From CAZOOK01 sp964581385 (lineage in GTDB: Bacteria; Pseudomonadota; Gammaproteobacteria; Nevskiales; Nevskiaceae): a DNA stretch of 64,000 bases. Under the pieces are notes generated by a model. That model was not told where the DNA came from and made no database searches. It worked only from the letters and a program-made list of their open reading frames with translations. The stretch spans positions 62,001 through 126,000 of the forward strand of contig CAZOOK010000004.1 in assembly GCA_964581385.1 (NCBI GenBank), written 5' to 3'. A program made the translations under genes and the position numbers. Positions 9,500 to 18,859 of the stretch are shown in pieces (position 1 is the first letter of the stretch; every line of letters begins with the position of its first letter).

Positions 9500-10552
9500 T
9501 CAGCGATAGGGAGCGGCCAGCGGCTCGCCCAGAAACAAACCTTGTCCAGGCATTGCGACGCTTTTCCAGTACGATTCGATGAGAGATTCGCCATCCAGAT
9601 AGCGCTTCATCATCAAACTGACATTTGGAAATTTCGCAGTGAAATTGCACGGTTCGACAACAGTTCCATAGCTTCCCGTAGTCCCGGCCTCGAGCCACCG
9701 CAGGCTGCTCATCTGCCCATGGCCAGCCAGATCGCCCCCAAACGAGGTCAGATGGTCACCCACTGCACCCGGCAGAAAGCGATCGGTGTCGAGTCCACGA
9801 ACATCCGGTGCGCCAATGAAGTAGAACATCACGTCCGAGCGGCCGCGCATATCCGCAGCCTTAACGATTTTTACCCTTATGCGATTTCCCGCAAGAAGTC
9901 TTGCATCCTCATAGCTTGCGGCGCGTACGTTTCGATTCACGTCATCGGTCGAGACGAGATAGGCAGTGCCCAGAGGATGGCGACCATCAGCGGCGATGCC
10001 GCGATCGATGAGTTGGCGCGCCTTGGCGAAATTCCTTGCCGCAATGCTCATCGTGGGACGCCAGCCCAGGTCGTCGAATGGTCGTCGACTGTTCGAATCG
10101 AAATACGGACTCAACCTTGTCGCCGCACAACCTGAACCGCAGAATTCAGGATTGAATCCAGCGGCAAACGCGGTGGTGATCGACATGCACTCGACTCGAT
10201 ACGGGCTTGTCCAGGTGAGCACGAATGCCTGCACCGATGGTGGCGTCTTCGAATCCACTTCTGCTTTGAGCCCGGCAAACTCCGCGACGCTCATCGCAGA
10301 GCGTCCTGTAGCGAAACGAACTCGGATCACATTTGCCGCCGGAATCCGTCGCCGGGCCTGGTAGTACGCTCCGACAGCGACACTCAGCGGATCCGATTCA
10401 TTGATGACGACGGCCATCTCGTTCGGTCCCATTACCGCCGTCCGCGCGACAGCTTCGGACGTGCAGTGAAACAATCCGATGGCGCCCACTAGCATCTCAA
10501 AAAGAAGAGGCGCGGACGCACACCCGGCGCTCCACCTCGAACACATCCACAT
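9500..10552 (-). CDS. TIGR03790-family protein (PEP-CTERM/EPS-associated)
   Basis: 350 residues. After a probable N-terminal signal or anchor segment (LLFEMLVGAIGLFHC) it reads NEMAVVINESDPLSVAVGAYYQARRRIPAANVIRV, the characteristic opening of TIGR03790 proteins, which occur beside exosortase systems and have no known function. Later blocks (TSPYRVECMSITTAFAAGF, GTAYLVSTDD, GSYGTVVEPCNF) match the same family from memory. The start is fixed by a TAATG overlap with the upstream ATPase gene, indicating translational coupling. A cell-envelope location is likely. Confidence 0.75.
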   Translation of the reverse strand: MWMCSRWSAGCASAPLLFEMLVGAIGLFHCTSEAVARTAVMGPNEMAVVINESDPLSVAVGAYYQARRRIPAANVIRVRFATGRSAMSVAEFAGLKAEVDSKTPPSVQAFVLTWTSPYRVECMSITTAFAAGFNPEFCGSGCAATRLSPYFDSNSRRPFDDLGWRPTMSIAARNFAKARQLIDRGIAADGRHPLGTAYLVSTDDVNRNVRAASYEDARLLAGNRIRVKIVKAADMRGRSDVMFYFIGAPDVRGLDTDRFLPGAVGDHLTSFGGDLAGHGQMSSLRWLEAGTTGSYGTVVEPCNFTAKFPNVSLMMKRYLDGESLIESYWKSVAMPGQGLFLGEPLAAPYR

Positions 10553-11406
10553 TAATCGATCTTCCCTGTCGCTTCGGCCGCCAGTGATATCGCGGGAAAT
10601 AATCCTCCTGCAACGCGATCGGCAACCACTTGCTCGGCCACGCCGATGTCGATGCACGAACGCTGGTCCGCAAAACCATATACCAGCGCCATGTCGAGCA
10701 GTTGATTGATCAGCCGCGGGACCCCTCCGCTTCGCGAGTGAACCAGATCGACTGCATCCTGTTCGATCAGGCCAGGATCTCCGCCCGCCACCGTCAGCCG
10801 GTGACGCACGTAGTTTCTGGTCTCAGCCTGATTCAGCAGCGGCAAGTGATAGTCGATACCGATGCGCTGCGCGAATTGGCGCAGTTCCGTGCGCCTAAGC
10901 GTGTCGCGCAGCTCCGGCTGGCCGACCAGGATTGTCTGCAATACAAAATGCTTGTCGGCGTTGACGTTGGATAAAACCCGCAGTTCTTCGAGCATCAAAG
11001 CATCGAGATTCTGCGCCTCGTCCACGATCAGCAGAACACGCCGCCCACTCGCATATTCACTTAGAAGGAAATCGACAAAGGTGCGATAGAGCTCAGCGTC
11101 GTCCTTCTTATCGAAATCGAGGCCATACGCCAGGCACACCCACTGCAACAGCCTGCCGAAATGGCGATTGGTATTCGAAACCAAACCGACGCGCGTATCC
11201 GCATCGAGCCGTGACAATAGCCGGCGAATCAGCAAGGTCTTTCCGGAACCCACTTCACCCGTCAGCAGGCAAAAGCCTGCCCGGTTCAGCACGCCATATT
11301 CCAGAACCGTCAGTGCGAGTTGATGATGACGCGACGGATACAGGAACTCCGGATCCGGCGTGAGCGCGAAAGGTCTTTCGCGAAAGCCGTAGAAGGCTTC
11401 GTACAT
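10552..11406 (-). CDS. XrtA-associated AAA ATPase (ExeA-like, TIGR03015)
   Basis: 284 residues. It starts MYEAFYGFRERPFALTPDP, the hallmark of ExeA/GspA-type ATPases and of the PEP-CTERM-associated ATPase. Walker A is LLTGEVGSGKT (about residues 47-57) and Walker B is RVLLIVDEAQNL. The sensor and arginine region RIGIDYHLPLLNQAETRNYV follows. The family accompanies exosortase A EPS loci; its exact role is unsettled and may be energising export or assembly. It lies 8 bases after the kinase gene and overlaps the TIGR03790 gene (TAATG). Confidence 0.88.
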   Translation of the reverse strand: MYEAFYGFRERPFALTPDPEFLYPSRHHQLALTVLEYGVLNRAGFCLLTGEVGSGKTLLIRRLLSRLDADTRVGLVSNTNRHFGRLLQWVCLAYGLDFDKKDDAELYRTFVDFLLSEYASGRRVLLIVDEAQNLDALMLEELRVLSNVNADKHFVLQTILVGQPELRDTLRRTELRQFAQRIGIDYHLPLLNQAETRNYVRHRLTVAGGDPGLIEQDAVDLVHSRSGGVPRLINQLLDMALVYGFADQRSCIDIGVAEQVVADRVAGGLFPAISLAAEATGKID

Positions 11407-11414
11407 GATGATCT

Positions 11415-12233
11415 TTAGTACGCCGTACCAGAAGATGTGCGCGAACCGTTCAGAACGGTTCCGACGATCGGGAGTTGGTTCAAAAGACCGATCGATCGCG
11501 TCACCCCGTCGCGCCGGGTGCGTCCTTCGCTGACGACCATCAGCCCGGCCTGCACATGGCGCGACAGCATTAGCGCATCATCGGCCTGGAGGACCGGCGG
11601 AAGATCGAAAATTACGATGCGATTCACATAGCGCCCGCGCATTTCGGCCATCACCTCCGCCGTCAGCTTTTCCGCGAGCAGTTCGGATGAATGCTCGACT
11701 TTGTTCCGTGCAGGAAGAAGCGTCAGCCGATCATAGCCCGCAACCTTGACCATGGCTTCGTGAATTGGACGGCGTGACTGCAGGCAATCCTCGATACCCA
11801 CCTGCGGCTCAAATCCAAAACGTCGGTGAATGCTCGGGTTTCTGAAATCAAAATCCACCAGTAAAACCGTGCGTCCGCGCTCGGCGGCGATGGCGATCGC
11901 CAGATTGATCGCCGTCAGAGTTTTTCCGGAAGCCGCCTCCGGGCTCAGGATTGCAAGTGTATTGGCATTCAACTGATCGAGGCGCTTGACGACTTGCGTG
12001 CGCAACATCTTGTACGACGCTCCATGCTCTCCGGCCGCTCCGGGTGGAAGAATGCGCTCACGCTCCTGCACAGCGGGATTCAGTTCGATCACCGGCATCT
12101 TAAACGGCGGCATACCGGAGAATTCCGTCGCGCCGGCATCACTGGATTCGGGCTTGGCAATAGCAATAGCCGCATCCAGCGTTCCCTCACGCTGTGCGCG
12201 CGCTAGCTCCAGTGCCCGAGTAATGCGTTCCAC
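11415..12233 (-). CDS. XrtA-associated tyrosine-kinase-like ATPase (CpsD/EpsG-like)
   Basis: 272 residues with the BY-kinase fold. Walker A is SPEAASGKTLTAIN, Walker A' is VLLVDFDFRNPS and Walker B is RIVIFDLPPV. It is the cytoplasmic partner of the Wzz-like protein encoded 10 bases upstream, together controlling chain length and export of the polysaccharide. The C-terminus holds a single tyrosine (GTAY) instead of the usual tyrosine cluster, so autophosphorylation may be limited or absent (inference). The start codon is GTG. Confidence 0.85.
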   Translation of the reverse strand: MERITRALELARAQREGTLDAAIAIAKPESSDAGATEFSGMPPFKMPVIELNPAVQERERILPPGAAGEHGASYKMLRTQVVKRLDQLNANTLAILSPEAASGKTLTAINLAIAIAAERGRTVLLVDFDFRNPSIHRRFGFEPQVGIEDCLQSRRPIHEAMVKVAGYDRLTLLPARNKVEHSSELLAEKLTAEVMAEMRGRYVNRIVIFDLPPVLQADDALMLSRHVQAGLMVVSEGRTRRDGVTRSIGLLNQLPIVGTVLNGSRTSSGTAY

Positions 12234-12243
12234 GATTCGCCCC

Positions 12244-13998
12244 CTAACTGCCCAGACGACGCAGGACGACTTGCCAAAGCACGTCGAGCGGCCGATAGAA
12301 AAAATGCGTAAGTGTCAATACGACAATTAGGGTGCCCAGTGTGCCCGCGAAAGTCATTCGACGCCGTCGCACGCGCGCGGAACGATCGACGCTGGTCTCA
12401 ATCATCGGCACGATCGCCAGCGGTGGCACTGCGAGGAGCGCTTCGAGATCGGAACCATTGCGGATACTGTTATCGAGTGCCTCAAGCAGCATCACGATGC
12501 CAACCGCAGACGCCAATGCCAGAACTAGACCAAGAACAATAATGGCGACACGATTCGGGCTCGCGGGTTGCTCAGGTGGAATGGGGGGCTCAATGAGCGT
12601 AAAACGCTCGCCTTTGCGCTCGTCTTCAAGACTCTTGGATTGCTCTGATTCGAGTTGCTTCTGCCTTGCCACACGGTAACTGACCTGAGTGTTCTCAAGT
12701 TCCCTCACCAGTTCCGAATAGTCGCGCTCCACTCCTGGCGCGCGTGCTAGCCGCTGCTCGAAATCACCCATCTTCGCACTCAACTCATCGCGCTTCTTCT
12801 GGAGCGCGGCACGCTGATTCACGGCCGCTTCACGTTGTGCTTTGATTTCAATGAATGCCGGATTATCTGGATCGGCTATCGCAGCCGAAGAAACCGCGGG
12901 ATTGGCTGCGGCCTTCTGGATCTGCGATTGCAGTACCGCGATCTGCTTCTGAAGACGTATCACATCGGGGTGACTGTCAGCGTACTTCTGCTTGGCGGCC
13001 GCCAGCTCCGCCTGCGCGTCCTCCATCTGGCGATTAAGATCATTCATTGAATTGACCAGGCCCGTATCTTTCTCAAGACCGGCGATCTCGCGCTTGAGTC
13101 GTAAAACATCGGGATGGTTCGGGGCGTACAGTCCTCTGACCCGCGCATACTCAGTTCGCAGATATTTCAATCGATCCGAGGGAGACAGCACACGTTCGCC
13201 AGTCGCGGTATAGACCTGGGAACTGGGGCTGATCTGCGCGAGCTGTGCGCCCAGATACACGATCTGCTGATCCTGAGAGCGAATCTGCGTATCGACATCA
13301 CGCAGCTCACTTTCCGTACTATTCATGAGCTGCGTGTTAAGAATTGACTGATCGGGAAGGCTATTCAAGTGCTCTTTCTTGAATTGAGCAATGGCAGCTT
13401 GTGTCTCATCGATGTGCTTGCTGAGCCGATCGGCCTCGCCACCGAGAAAATCAGCCGCACTGGCTGCATCCTGCTGACGACTCTCGATATTGACCTGCAA
13501 ATAGAGGGAAACCAATTCGTTGGCCACACGTGCAGCCAGATCCGGAGAGCGATTGCTGTATCCGACCGAGAAAGCGATGGTGGCCTTGGTAGGACGTCCG
13601 GCTTTTGGATCGATGACATCGGCGCTGATCATTTCGAAGCTGACGTCATCCCGCATGCGCTTGATAATCTTTTCCCGCGGTGCGCTCTGGCGCATCTTTG
13701 AATAGAGGTCGTAACGATCGATGATCTTGAGCAGGTTTTCGGTCGTCATGACCCGCTGCGTAATCATGTGGATACGTTCGTCGGCAAAGCTGGTAATCGC
13801 CGAGCGAACGAGATCCGGCGGCAGTTCCTGCTGCTCAATTAGTATGGTACCGGTGGCTTTGTAGGTGGAAGGCCAGGCAAACGCCGCCACGATGCTGATA
13901 ACTACAATCGCGGCAAAAGTCAGCAGCATGGCGGAACGGCGCCTGCGCAAGGCGCTTAGCATCTCGGTGATTCTGACCGGCTGCGCATTCTCCGTCAT
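12244..13998 (-). CDS. Polysaccharide chain-length determinant (Wzz-like, XrtA system, TIGR03007)
   Basis: 584 residues. The ATG at 13998 is preceded by AGAGG and gives the standard opening, a short cytoplasmic helix followed by TM1 (LLTFAAIVVISIVAAFAW). A large periplasmic domain follows with heptad-rich coiled coils (about residues 190-440), then a second membrane segment (RVAIIVLGLVLALASAVGIV) with a proline-rich lead-in, and a further hydrophobic segment near the C-terminus (FAGTLGTLIVVLTLTHFF). Proteins of this class oligomerise in the inner membrane and set the length of EPS chains with the kinase encoded next door. The extra TM segment at the end is usual for the PEP-CTERM version. Confidence 0.87.
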   Translation of the reverse strand: MTENAQPVRITEMLSALRRRRSAMLLTFAAIVVISIVAAFAWPSTYKATGTILIEQQELPPDLVRSAITSFADERIHMITQRVMTTENLLKIIDRYDLYSKMRQSAPREKIIKRMRDDVSFEMISADVIDPKAGRPTKATIAFSVGYSNRSPDLAARVANELVSLYLQVNIESRQQDAASAADFLGGEADRLSKHIDETQAAIAQFKKEHLNSLPDQSILNTQLMNSTESELRDVDTQIRSQDQQIVYLGAQLAQISPSSQVYTATGERVLSPSDRLKYLRTEYARVRGLYAPNHPDVLRLKREIAGLEKDTGLVNSMNDLNRQMEDAQAELAAAKQKYADSHPDVIRLQKQIAVLQSQIQKAAANPAVSSAAIADPDNPAFIEIKAQREAAVNQRAALQKKRDELSAKMGDFEQRLARAPGVERDYSELVRELENTQVSYRVARQKQLESEQSKSLEDERKGERFTLIEPPIPPEQPASPNRVAIIVLGLVLALASAVGIVMLLEALDNSIRNGSDLEALLAVPPLAIVPMIETSVDRSARVRRRRMTFAGTLGTLIVVLTLTHFFYRPLDVLWQVVLRRLGS

Positions 13999-14048
13999 TT
14001 CGACCTCTGCAAAGCTCTGTTCGCTAACACTGGCGGCTCCGCTGATCA

Positions 14049-15245
14049 CTAGTGAATCCTGTAGGGAAAGCCCGACCAGACGATACTGATATTGGCGCGA
14101 TAGCCTTGCGCAATACTGGTTGGCGAAGGCGAAGAACTGACAAACTGGCGCTGATCCTGAAGGGCAAGCGAAGTACTCCAGCTTGGCGCGAACCGCCACT
14201 GACAGTCGATCTCCACACTGTAATAACGCACAGTGTATGGGCTTGTTCCTCCACCGAAAGTGGTCAACAAATCCCGGTTTTGGCTCAACTGTCCAGACAA
14301 ACCGATCGTCAGCTGCTCGGTCAGCGCATCGCCCACGCTCAACAGTGCTTGATCGCGCTTCGTCAGCGTACCACGCCCTGTCGGTATCACCGCCCGCGAT
14401 GCTCCCGCGCCAAAATTGACGAGTTCTCCGGATCTTTGCGCATTGACCCCATAAACGACGCCGTTCTCACTTCCAGCATCCGATTCGACACGGGACGGGC
14501 CCAGTGACGCCGTGATAGTCCATAGTTCACTAAGCAGCCTAGTGACACTTGCGTCGAGCGAATAATTGGTCGTCCTTGTGTCCAGCTGCGAGACGCTGGA
14601 TTGTCCAACCGATGCATCGATCGCCAGCGTTGTCCGCTCGGATAAGGCATAAGAGCCCTTCCCGTCCGCTGAACTGTAGCGATAATCCACGAGGCCCGTG
14701 TGTGTCGCATCATCATAGTGATTGGCGGACCACAGCATCTGCGCCGACGCGGATAGCCGCTCGGTTATCTGAACCGTCGGTCCAAGCGTCACAGCGAGAC
14801 TCTCATGTCGGCGATTCGCATTGGTCAGGCCGGTGAGTCCAATTTCGCTGGTTAAAGTAGTATCCCTCGCGGCATTGATTCCGGCGGACCATGTCGACGA
14901 TTCGGCTTTGTAAGCGGACGCGATATCAAGGTACTCATTATTCTGATTAAGTAGCTGGTTGTATCGATATCGCGCGAAGTAAACACGCGGATCGATTGTC
15001 AGATCCAAGCGGTCAGCGTGACGCACAACGCCGGCCGAAAGCTCTGACGTAAGGTCTTCGGTTCCGGACGTATACCGGTTCGGATCGGACGGGGGCGCCA
15101 GCAACGGGTTGTCCACATATTCCAACCCGAGACTCGCGCGCGGTGTTATGTCCCATTCGGTCGCACGGGCCGGCGGCACAATAGAAATTGCAGTCATAGT
15201 TGTTACGACCGTCGCCCCCATCGTCCGCCACAGAACCCGGCTCAC
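14049..15245 (-). CDS. PEP-CTERM-system outer-membrane beta-barrel protein (TIGR03016-like)
   Basis: 398 residues with a signal peptide ending near PPARA-TEW. The rest is made of alternating amphipathic strands ending in aromatic residues, such as ASLGLEYVDNPLLAP and TIDPRVYFARYRYNQLLNQN, as in outer-membrane barrels. The pattern fits TIGR03016, an uncharacterised family found in exosortase EPS loci, and it may help polysaccharide pass the outer membrane. The start codon is GTG and overlaps the stop of the Wza-like gene (GTGA), so the two are coupled. The C-terminus is IVWSGFPYRIH, without the classic terminal Phe. Confidence 0.78.
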   Translation of the reverse strand: MSRVLWRTMGATVVTTMTAISIVPPARATEWDITPRASLGLEYVDNPLLAPPSDPNRYTSGTEDLTSELSAGVVRHADRLDLTIDPRVYFARYRYNQLLNQNNEYLDIASAYKAESSTWSAGINAARDTTLTSEIGLTGLTNANRRHESLAVTLGPTVQITERLSASAQMLWSANHYDDATHTGLVDYRYSSADGKGSYALSERTTLAIDASVGQSSVSQLDTRTTNYSLDASVTRLLSELWTITASLGPSRVESDAGSENGVVYGVNAQRSGELVNFGAGASRAVIPTGRGTLTKRDQALLSVGDALTEQLTIGLSGQLSQNRDLLTTFGGGTSPYTVRYYSVEIDCQWRFAPSWSTSLALQDQRQFVSSSPSPTSIAQGYRANISIVWSGFPYRIH

Positions 15246-15955
15246 GGAACAACGACAGTATCGCCGCTATGCAGCAGAACATTTTGCTCAAGAGCCTTGC
15301 CACTCTCGATATCGTGATAGCGGAATGAAATAGCGGTCTGCTTGCCTGCGTTCCGCCTGAGAATGCGAATATCGTTGAGAGAGGCGAACGGAGTCGAGCC
15401 TCCGGCCAATCCCAGTGCTTGCATGACATCGGTCGGCCCCAACAATTGATATTCGCCGGGCTTATTCACCTTGCCGACTACAAATATGCGGCTGCCACCG
15501 ATCTGCTTGATGGCGACCGTCACGACCGGGTCGGAAATATATTTGCGCAGACGCTGATCAACCAGAACCCGCACGTCATCAACGCTGCGGCCTGCCGCCT
15601 GCACGTCACCGGCCAGGGGGAACGAAAATCCGCCATCCGGACGTACTAGCACATCCATCTGCAGGTCAGTTTCCTTCCAAACCGAAATGGCGAGCAGATC
15701 GCCGGGTTGGATCTTATACATACCGCTTTCCATTGCATTTTCCGGAGGCGCTTCCGTTGTCTGCGCTTCAGGCTTGTTGGGTAGTACCTGGGCATCGGTT
15801 TTCGGCGTTGGCGCTGCGGGAGGAGGAAGCGAGTGCACAGGAAATACATTACTTTCGTCGGCTGCTGGAACGGATCTCGGTAGCACAATCAAGGCTGTCA
15901 GGATCACGACCATCCAGACGGGGAATGCAAGAGCGCGAACGGCTTTGGTAATCAT
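15242..15955 (-). CDS. Polysaccharide export protein (Wza-like, XrtA system)
   Basis: 237 residues. A signal peptide or anchor (VWMVVILTALIVLP) and a proline-rich linker come first. The Poly_export domain follows (SGMYKIQPGDLLAISVWKE, then LVRPDGGFSFPLAGDVQAAG), then a SLBB-like domain (RIFVVGKVNKPGEYQL). Such proteins form the periplasmic and outer-membrane channel for EPS. No lipobox cysteine is visible, so it may not be lipidated like E. coli Wza. It is the first gene of the minus-strand EPS operon, overlapping the barrel gene by 4 bases. Confidence 0.88.
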   Translation of the reverse strand: MITKAVRALAFPVWMVVILTALIVLPRSVPAADESNVFPVHSLPPPAAPTPKTDAQVLPNKPEAQTTEAPPENAMESGMYKIQPGDLLAISVWKETDLQMDVLVRPDGGFSFPLAGDVQAAGRSVDDVRVLVDQRLRKYISDPVVTVAIKQIGGSRIFVVGKVNKPGEYQLLGPTDVMQALGLAGGSTPFASLNDIRILRRNAGKQTAISFRYHDIESGKALEQNVLLHSGDTVVVP

Positions 15956-16046
15956 TGATGTTCGACGAAAGATCCGGTACCCGATGAAAGTCCGGTCCTT
16001 GGTGTGTTATCGCGACTTGTAAGCCGATTGCTCGAAAATAAGCGGC

Positions 16047-16496
16047 TCAAGCTCGATTTTTGTTTCGGCGAGCGAAAATTCCTAGCCCGCCGATCCCGGA
16101 CAATAACAACCAGCCCGCGGCGGGAAGCGGAACGGGTGTCGTCGCGGCAGTGAGCGGGATAACTGTGTGTGTCGCCGAGAAACTGAATATATTCGTGTAA
16201 ATATTCACCTGCTTCCCGACATGCGGCATCGCCATGGAATCGGCAAATAAAATGAGCGGGTTATGAATAGAAAACATTCCTATGGTCAATCCCGAAGAAG
16301 TGCTGCCGAGATCGTTGCCGCCGTCGTTGAACGCGAAGCTGCGCCCTGATACGGTCTCGCTCAATGGGAAGCTGGCCAGTACGACTGGACTTGCCTGACG
16401 ATCGGAAGAAACCGAATCGGCCCGAGCCAGTGTTGACATGCCCATCAGTCCAGCGATCAGGAGAATCCCCGACACCGGGTGCATCTGCTGTTTCAT
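16047..16496 (-). CDS. PEP-CTERM (VPLP variant) exported protein
   Basis: 149 residues. It has an N-terminal signal peptide (GILLIAGLMGMSTLARA-D) and a C-terminal sorting module: the VPLPAAGW motif, a hydrophobic segment (LLLSGIGGLGIFA) and the basic tail RRNKNRA. Exosortase would cut at the motif and deliver the protein to the surface or EPS matrix. The middle is Ser/Thr/Gly-rich with no recognised domain. The ATG at 16496 is preferred over a GTG one codon upstream. It lies just upstream of the EPS operon on the same strand. Confidence 0.85.
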   Translation of the reverse strand: MKQQMHPVSGILLIAGLMGMSTLARADSVSSDRQASPVVLASFPLSETVSGRSFAFNDGGNDLGSTSSGLTIGMFSIHNPLILFADSMAMPHVGKQVNIYTNIFSFSATHTVIPLTAATTPVPLPAAGWLLLSGIGGLGIFARRNKNRA

Positions 16497-16815
16497 CACC
16501 TGCTCACCTTAGTCTTCGAGCTCCTATGGAATTTCGCCACTCGCCCGCATTTCAACCGCGCCTTTCATTCGGATATCACCCGCGCAGTTACGCACTGTAT
16601 GCGACAAATATTGCGGAACTGTGACAATAGTGTAAGTGCTGAACTGCTTGGCCAGCACGGGGGTTTTAAGACGATTTAATTCGCTGCGGCGTAATGAAAG
16701 TAATAAGCGAAGCCAGGCACAGAGGGTGTAGAAGCTCTGAGAAGATGCATCCGCTGTATCACTGCTCTGGCGAGGAAACCAAAGTCGGTAAGCCATTGCG
16801 GCACCGCAAAATGCT
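16497..16815. other. Intergenic region upstream of the PEP-CTERM gene
   Basis: About 320 bases between fcl and the PEP-CTERM gene. No plausible gene is seen on either strand. It should contain the PEP-CTERM gene promoter. A sigma-54 type -24/-12 element, expected if the gene belongs to a PrsK/PrsR regulon, was looked for by eye and not found. Confidence 0.4.
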
Positions 16816-17757
16816 TCAGCGTCGGCAGATCGCCTGATTTTCCAAAAACCAGCGATAGGTCCCGACAATGCCTTCCGCCAGCGAAACGCGGGGACTCCAG
16901 CCGAGCGCTCTGAGCCGCGTTACGTCGAGCAGCTTGCGGGGTGTACCGTCAGGCTTGCCGGTGTCGAATATGAGGCTCCCGCCGAAATCGACCGTCCGGC
17001 TGACCAGTTCCGCCAGCTCGCGAATCGACACATCCTCCCCGCACCCAACATTGATCGGCTCCTCACTTTCATAGTGCTCCATGAGGAAAATACAGGCATC
17101 CGCCGCGTCGTCTACATGCAGGAACTCGCGGCGCGGCGCGCCGGTTCCCCACAGGGTGACGCTATCGGCACCCCGCTCTCGCGCCTCATGGAAGCGCCGG
17201 ATCATTGCCGGTAGCACGTGCGAGTTCTCGAGATTGAAGTTATCGCCCGGACCGTAAAGATTCGTCGGCATAGCCGAGATCGCATTGAAACCATACTGAC
17301 GCCGGTAAGCCTGGGCCATCTTGAGGCCCGTGATCTTGGCGATGGCATACCATTCGTTTGTAGGCTCCAACGGACCGGTCAGCAGCGACGATTCTTTAAT
17401 CGGCTGCGGCGCCATTTTCGGATAGATGCAGCTCGATCCGAGAAACAGCAGCTTGCGAACGCCGTGCCGGTGCGCCGCATCGATGACGTTGGTCTGCACC
17501 AGAAGGTTCTCGCGGATGAAATCCGCCGGGTAGGTGCTGTTGGCGTGGATGCCGCCGACTCTGGCTGCCGCAAGAAAAACGTGCTCGGGTCGGCTTTCAG
17601 CGAAAAAAGCGTTGACCGCAGCCTGTTCAGTCAGATCGAGTTCCTGGCGAGTACGCAAAAGCAGTTGATCGTAACCGCGGGACTTCAGAGCCCGCACGAT
17701 AGCGGAGCCCACCAGACCCCGATGACCAGCAACAAAGACACGTGCGGAGCGGTCCAT
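16816..17757 (-). CDS. fcl: GDP-L-fucose synthase
   Basis: 313 residues, extended SDR family. It converts GDP-4-keto-6-deoxy-mannose to GDP-L-fucose by epimerisation and NADPH reduction. The nucleotide-binding motif is VAGHRGLVGSAIVRAL, the catalytic serine lies in FLGSSCIYPK, and the Tyr-Lys pair is in EWYAIAKITGLKMAQAYR. The family block MPTNLYGPGDNF and the C-terminal PDGTPRKLLD are present. It lies 16 bases after gmd, giving the two-step GDP-fucose pathway from GDP-mannose, so fucose is a likely component of the polysaccharide. Confidence 0.95.
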   Translation of the reverse strand: MDRSARVFVAGHRGLVGSAIVRALKSRGYDQLLLRTRQELDLTEQAAVNAFFAESRPEHVFLAAARVGGIHANSTYPADFIRENLLVQTNVIDAAHRHGVRKLLFLGSSCIYPKMAPQPIKESSLLTGPLEPTNEWYAIAKITGLKMAQAYRRQYGFNAISAMPTNLYGPGDNFNLENSHVLPAMIRRFHEARERGADSVTLWGTGAPRREFLHVDDAADACIFLMEHYESEEPINVGCGEDVSIRELAELVSRTVDFGGSLIFDTGKPDGTPRKLLDVTRLRALGWSPRVSLAEGIVGTYRWFLENQAICRR

Positions 17758-17773
17758 TCAATGCGTGCTTAAA

Positions 17774-18859
17774 TCAGTGACGGGAATGGATTTTATAGCC
17801 ATTGCGCGCGATTAGCGCGTCGCGTTTCGCAAGTTCCAGATCGGCCTTTACCATTTCGCTCACCAGCTGGTCGAAACTGGTTTCCGGCGCCCATCCCAGC
17901 CGGGTGCGCGCCTTAGTTGCATCGCCCAGAAGGCTGTCAACTTCCGTAGGGCGAAAATAGCGCGGATCGATCTTCACCACGACTTTGCCGTTGATGGCAT
18001 TGATGCCACGCTCGTCCGGCCCTGCACCGTGCCATTCTATGCGCATCCCCAGTGCGCTGCCCGCGCGCGCAACGAACTCGCGCACCGAGTGCTGCTCACC
18101 ACTGGCGATGACGAAGTCGTCAGGCTCAGACTGCTGAAGCATCAGCCACTGCGCCTTTACATAATCGCGGGCATGACCCCAGTCGCGCGACGCATCGAGG
18201 TTGCCGAGAAAGACACAATCCTCCAGTCCTTCGGCGATTCTTGCTAGCCCGCGCGTGATCTTGCGCGTGACGAAGGTTTCACCACGAATCGGCGATTCGT
18301 GATTGAAGAGGATGCCGTTGCAGGCATAAATGCCATAGGCCTCGCGGTAATTCACCGTGATCCAGTGTGCGTAGACTTTGGCGGCACCGTAAGGAGAACG
18401 CGGGTAGAAAGGCGTGGTTTCCGTCTGCGGGACTTCCTGAACCCTGCCGAACATCTCCGAGGTTGAAGCCTGGTAGAACCGCGTTTTCTTCGTCAGCTGC
18501 AGAATCCGCAACGCTTCGAGCAGCCGCAGCGTTCCGAGTGCATCGGCATTGGCGGTATATTCCGGGGTTTCGAACGACACTGCGACGTGGCTTTGCGCCG
18601 CGAGGTTATAGATCTCGTCCGGCTGCACTTGCTGAACGATGCGAATGAGATTGCTCGCGTCTGTCAGATCGCCGTGATGTAGCGTCAGGCGGACGCTGGG
18701 CTCATGCGGGTCCTGATACAGATGATCGATGCGATCGGTGTTGAATAACGAGCTACGACGTTTGATGCCATGAACTTCGTAGCCCTTTTCCAGCAGCAAT
18801 TCGGCAAGGTACGCTCCATCCTGACCGGTAACACCAGTAATTAATGCGGTCTTGCTCAC
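17774..18859 (-). CDS. gmd: GDP-mannose 4,6-dehydratase
   Basis: 361 residues, extended SDR. It makes GDP-4-keto-6-deoxy-D-mannose. The cofactor motif is ALITGVTGQDGAYLAELLL, the catalytic Thr/Glu are in QASTSEMFGRVQE, and the Tyr-Lys pair is in PRSPYGAAKVYAHW. The downstream blocks NGILFNHESPIRGETFVTRK and EVDSLLGDATKA are family signatures. The start codon is GTG (an overlapping ATG is out of frame). First gene of the gmd-fcl pair. Confidence 0.95.
   Translation of the reverse strand: MSKTALITGVTGQDGAYLAELLLEKGYEVHGIKRRSSLFNTDRIDHLYQDPHEPSVRLTLHHGDLTDASNLIRIVQQVQPDEIYNLAAQSHVAVSFETPEYTANADALGTLRLLEALRILQLTKKTRFYQASTSEMFGRVQEVPQTETTPFYPRSPYGAAKVYAHWITVNYREAYGIYACNGILFNHESPIRGETFVTRKITRGLARIAEGLEDCVFLGNLDASRDWGHARDYVKAQWLMLQQSEPDDFVIASGEQHSVREFVARAGSALGMRIEWHGAGPDERGINAINGKVVVKIDPRYFRPTEVDSLLGDATKARTRLGWAPETSFDQLVSEMVKADLELAKRDALIARNGYKIHSRH

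Noticed and set aside
8536..9582. 348-codon plus-strand frame opposite the GT4 gene
   Set aside because: The opposite strand encodes a clear glycosyltransferase; this frame has no protein-like pattern.
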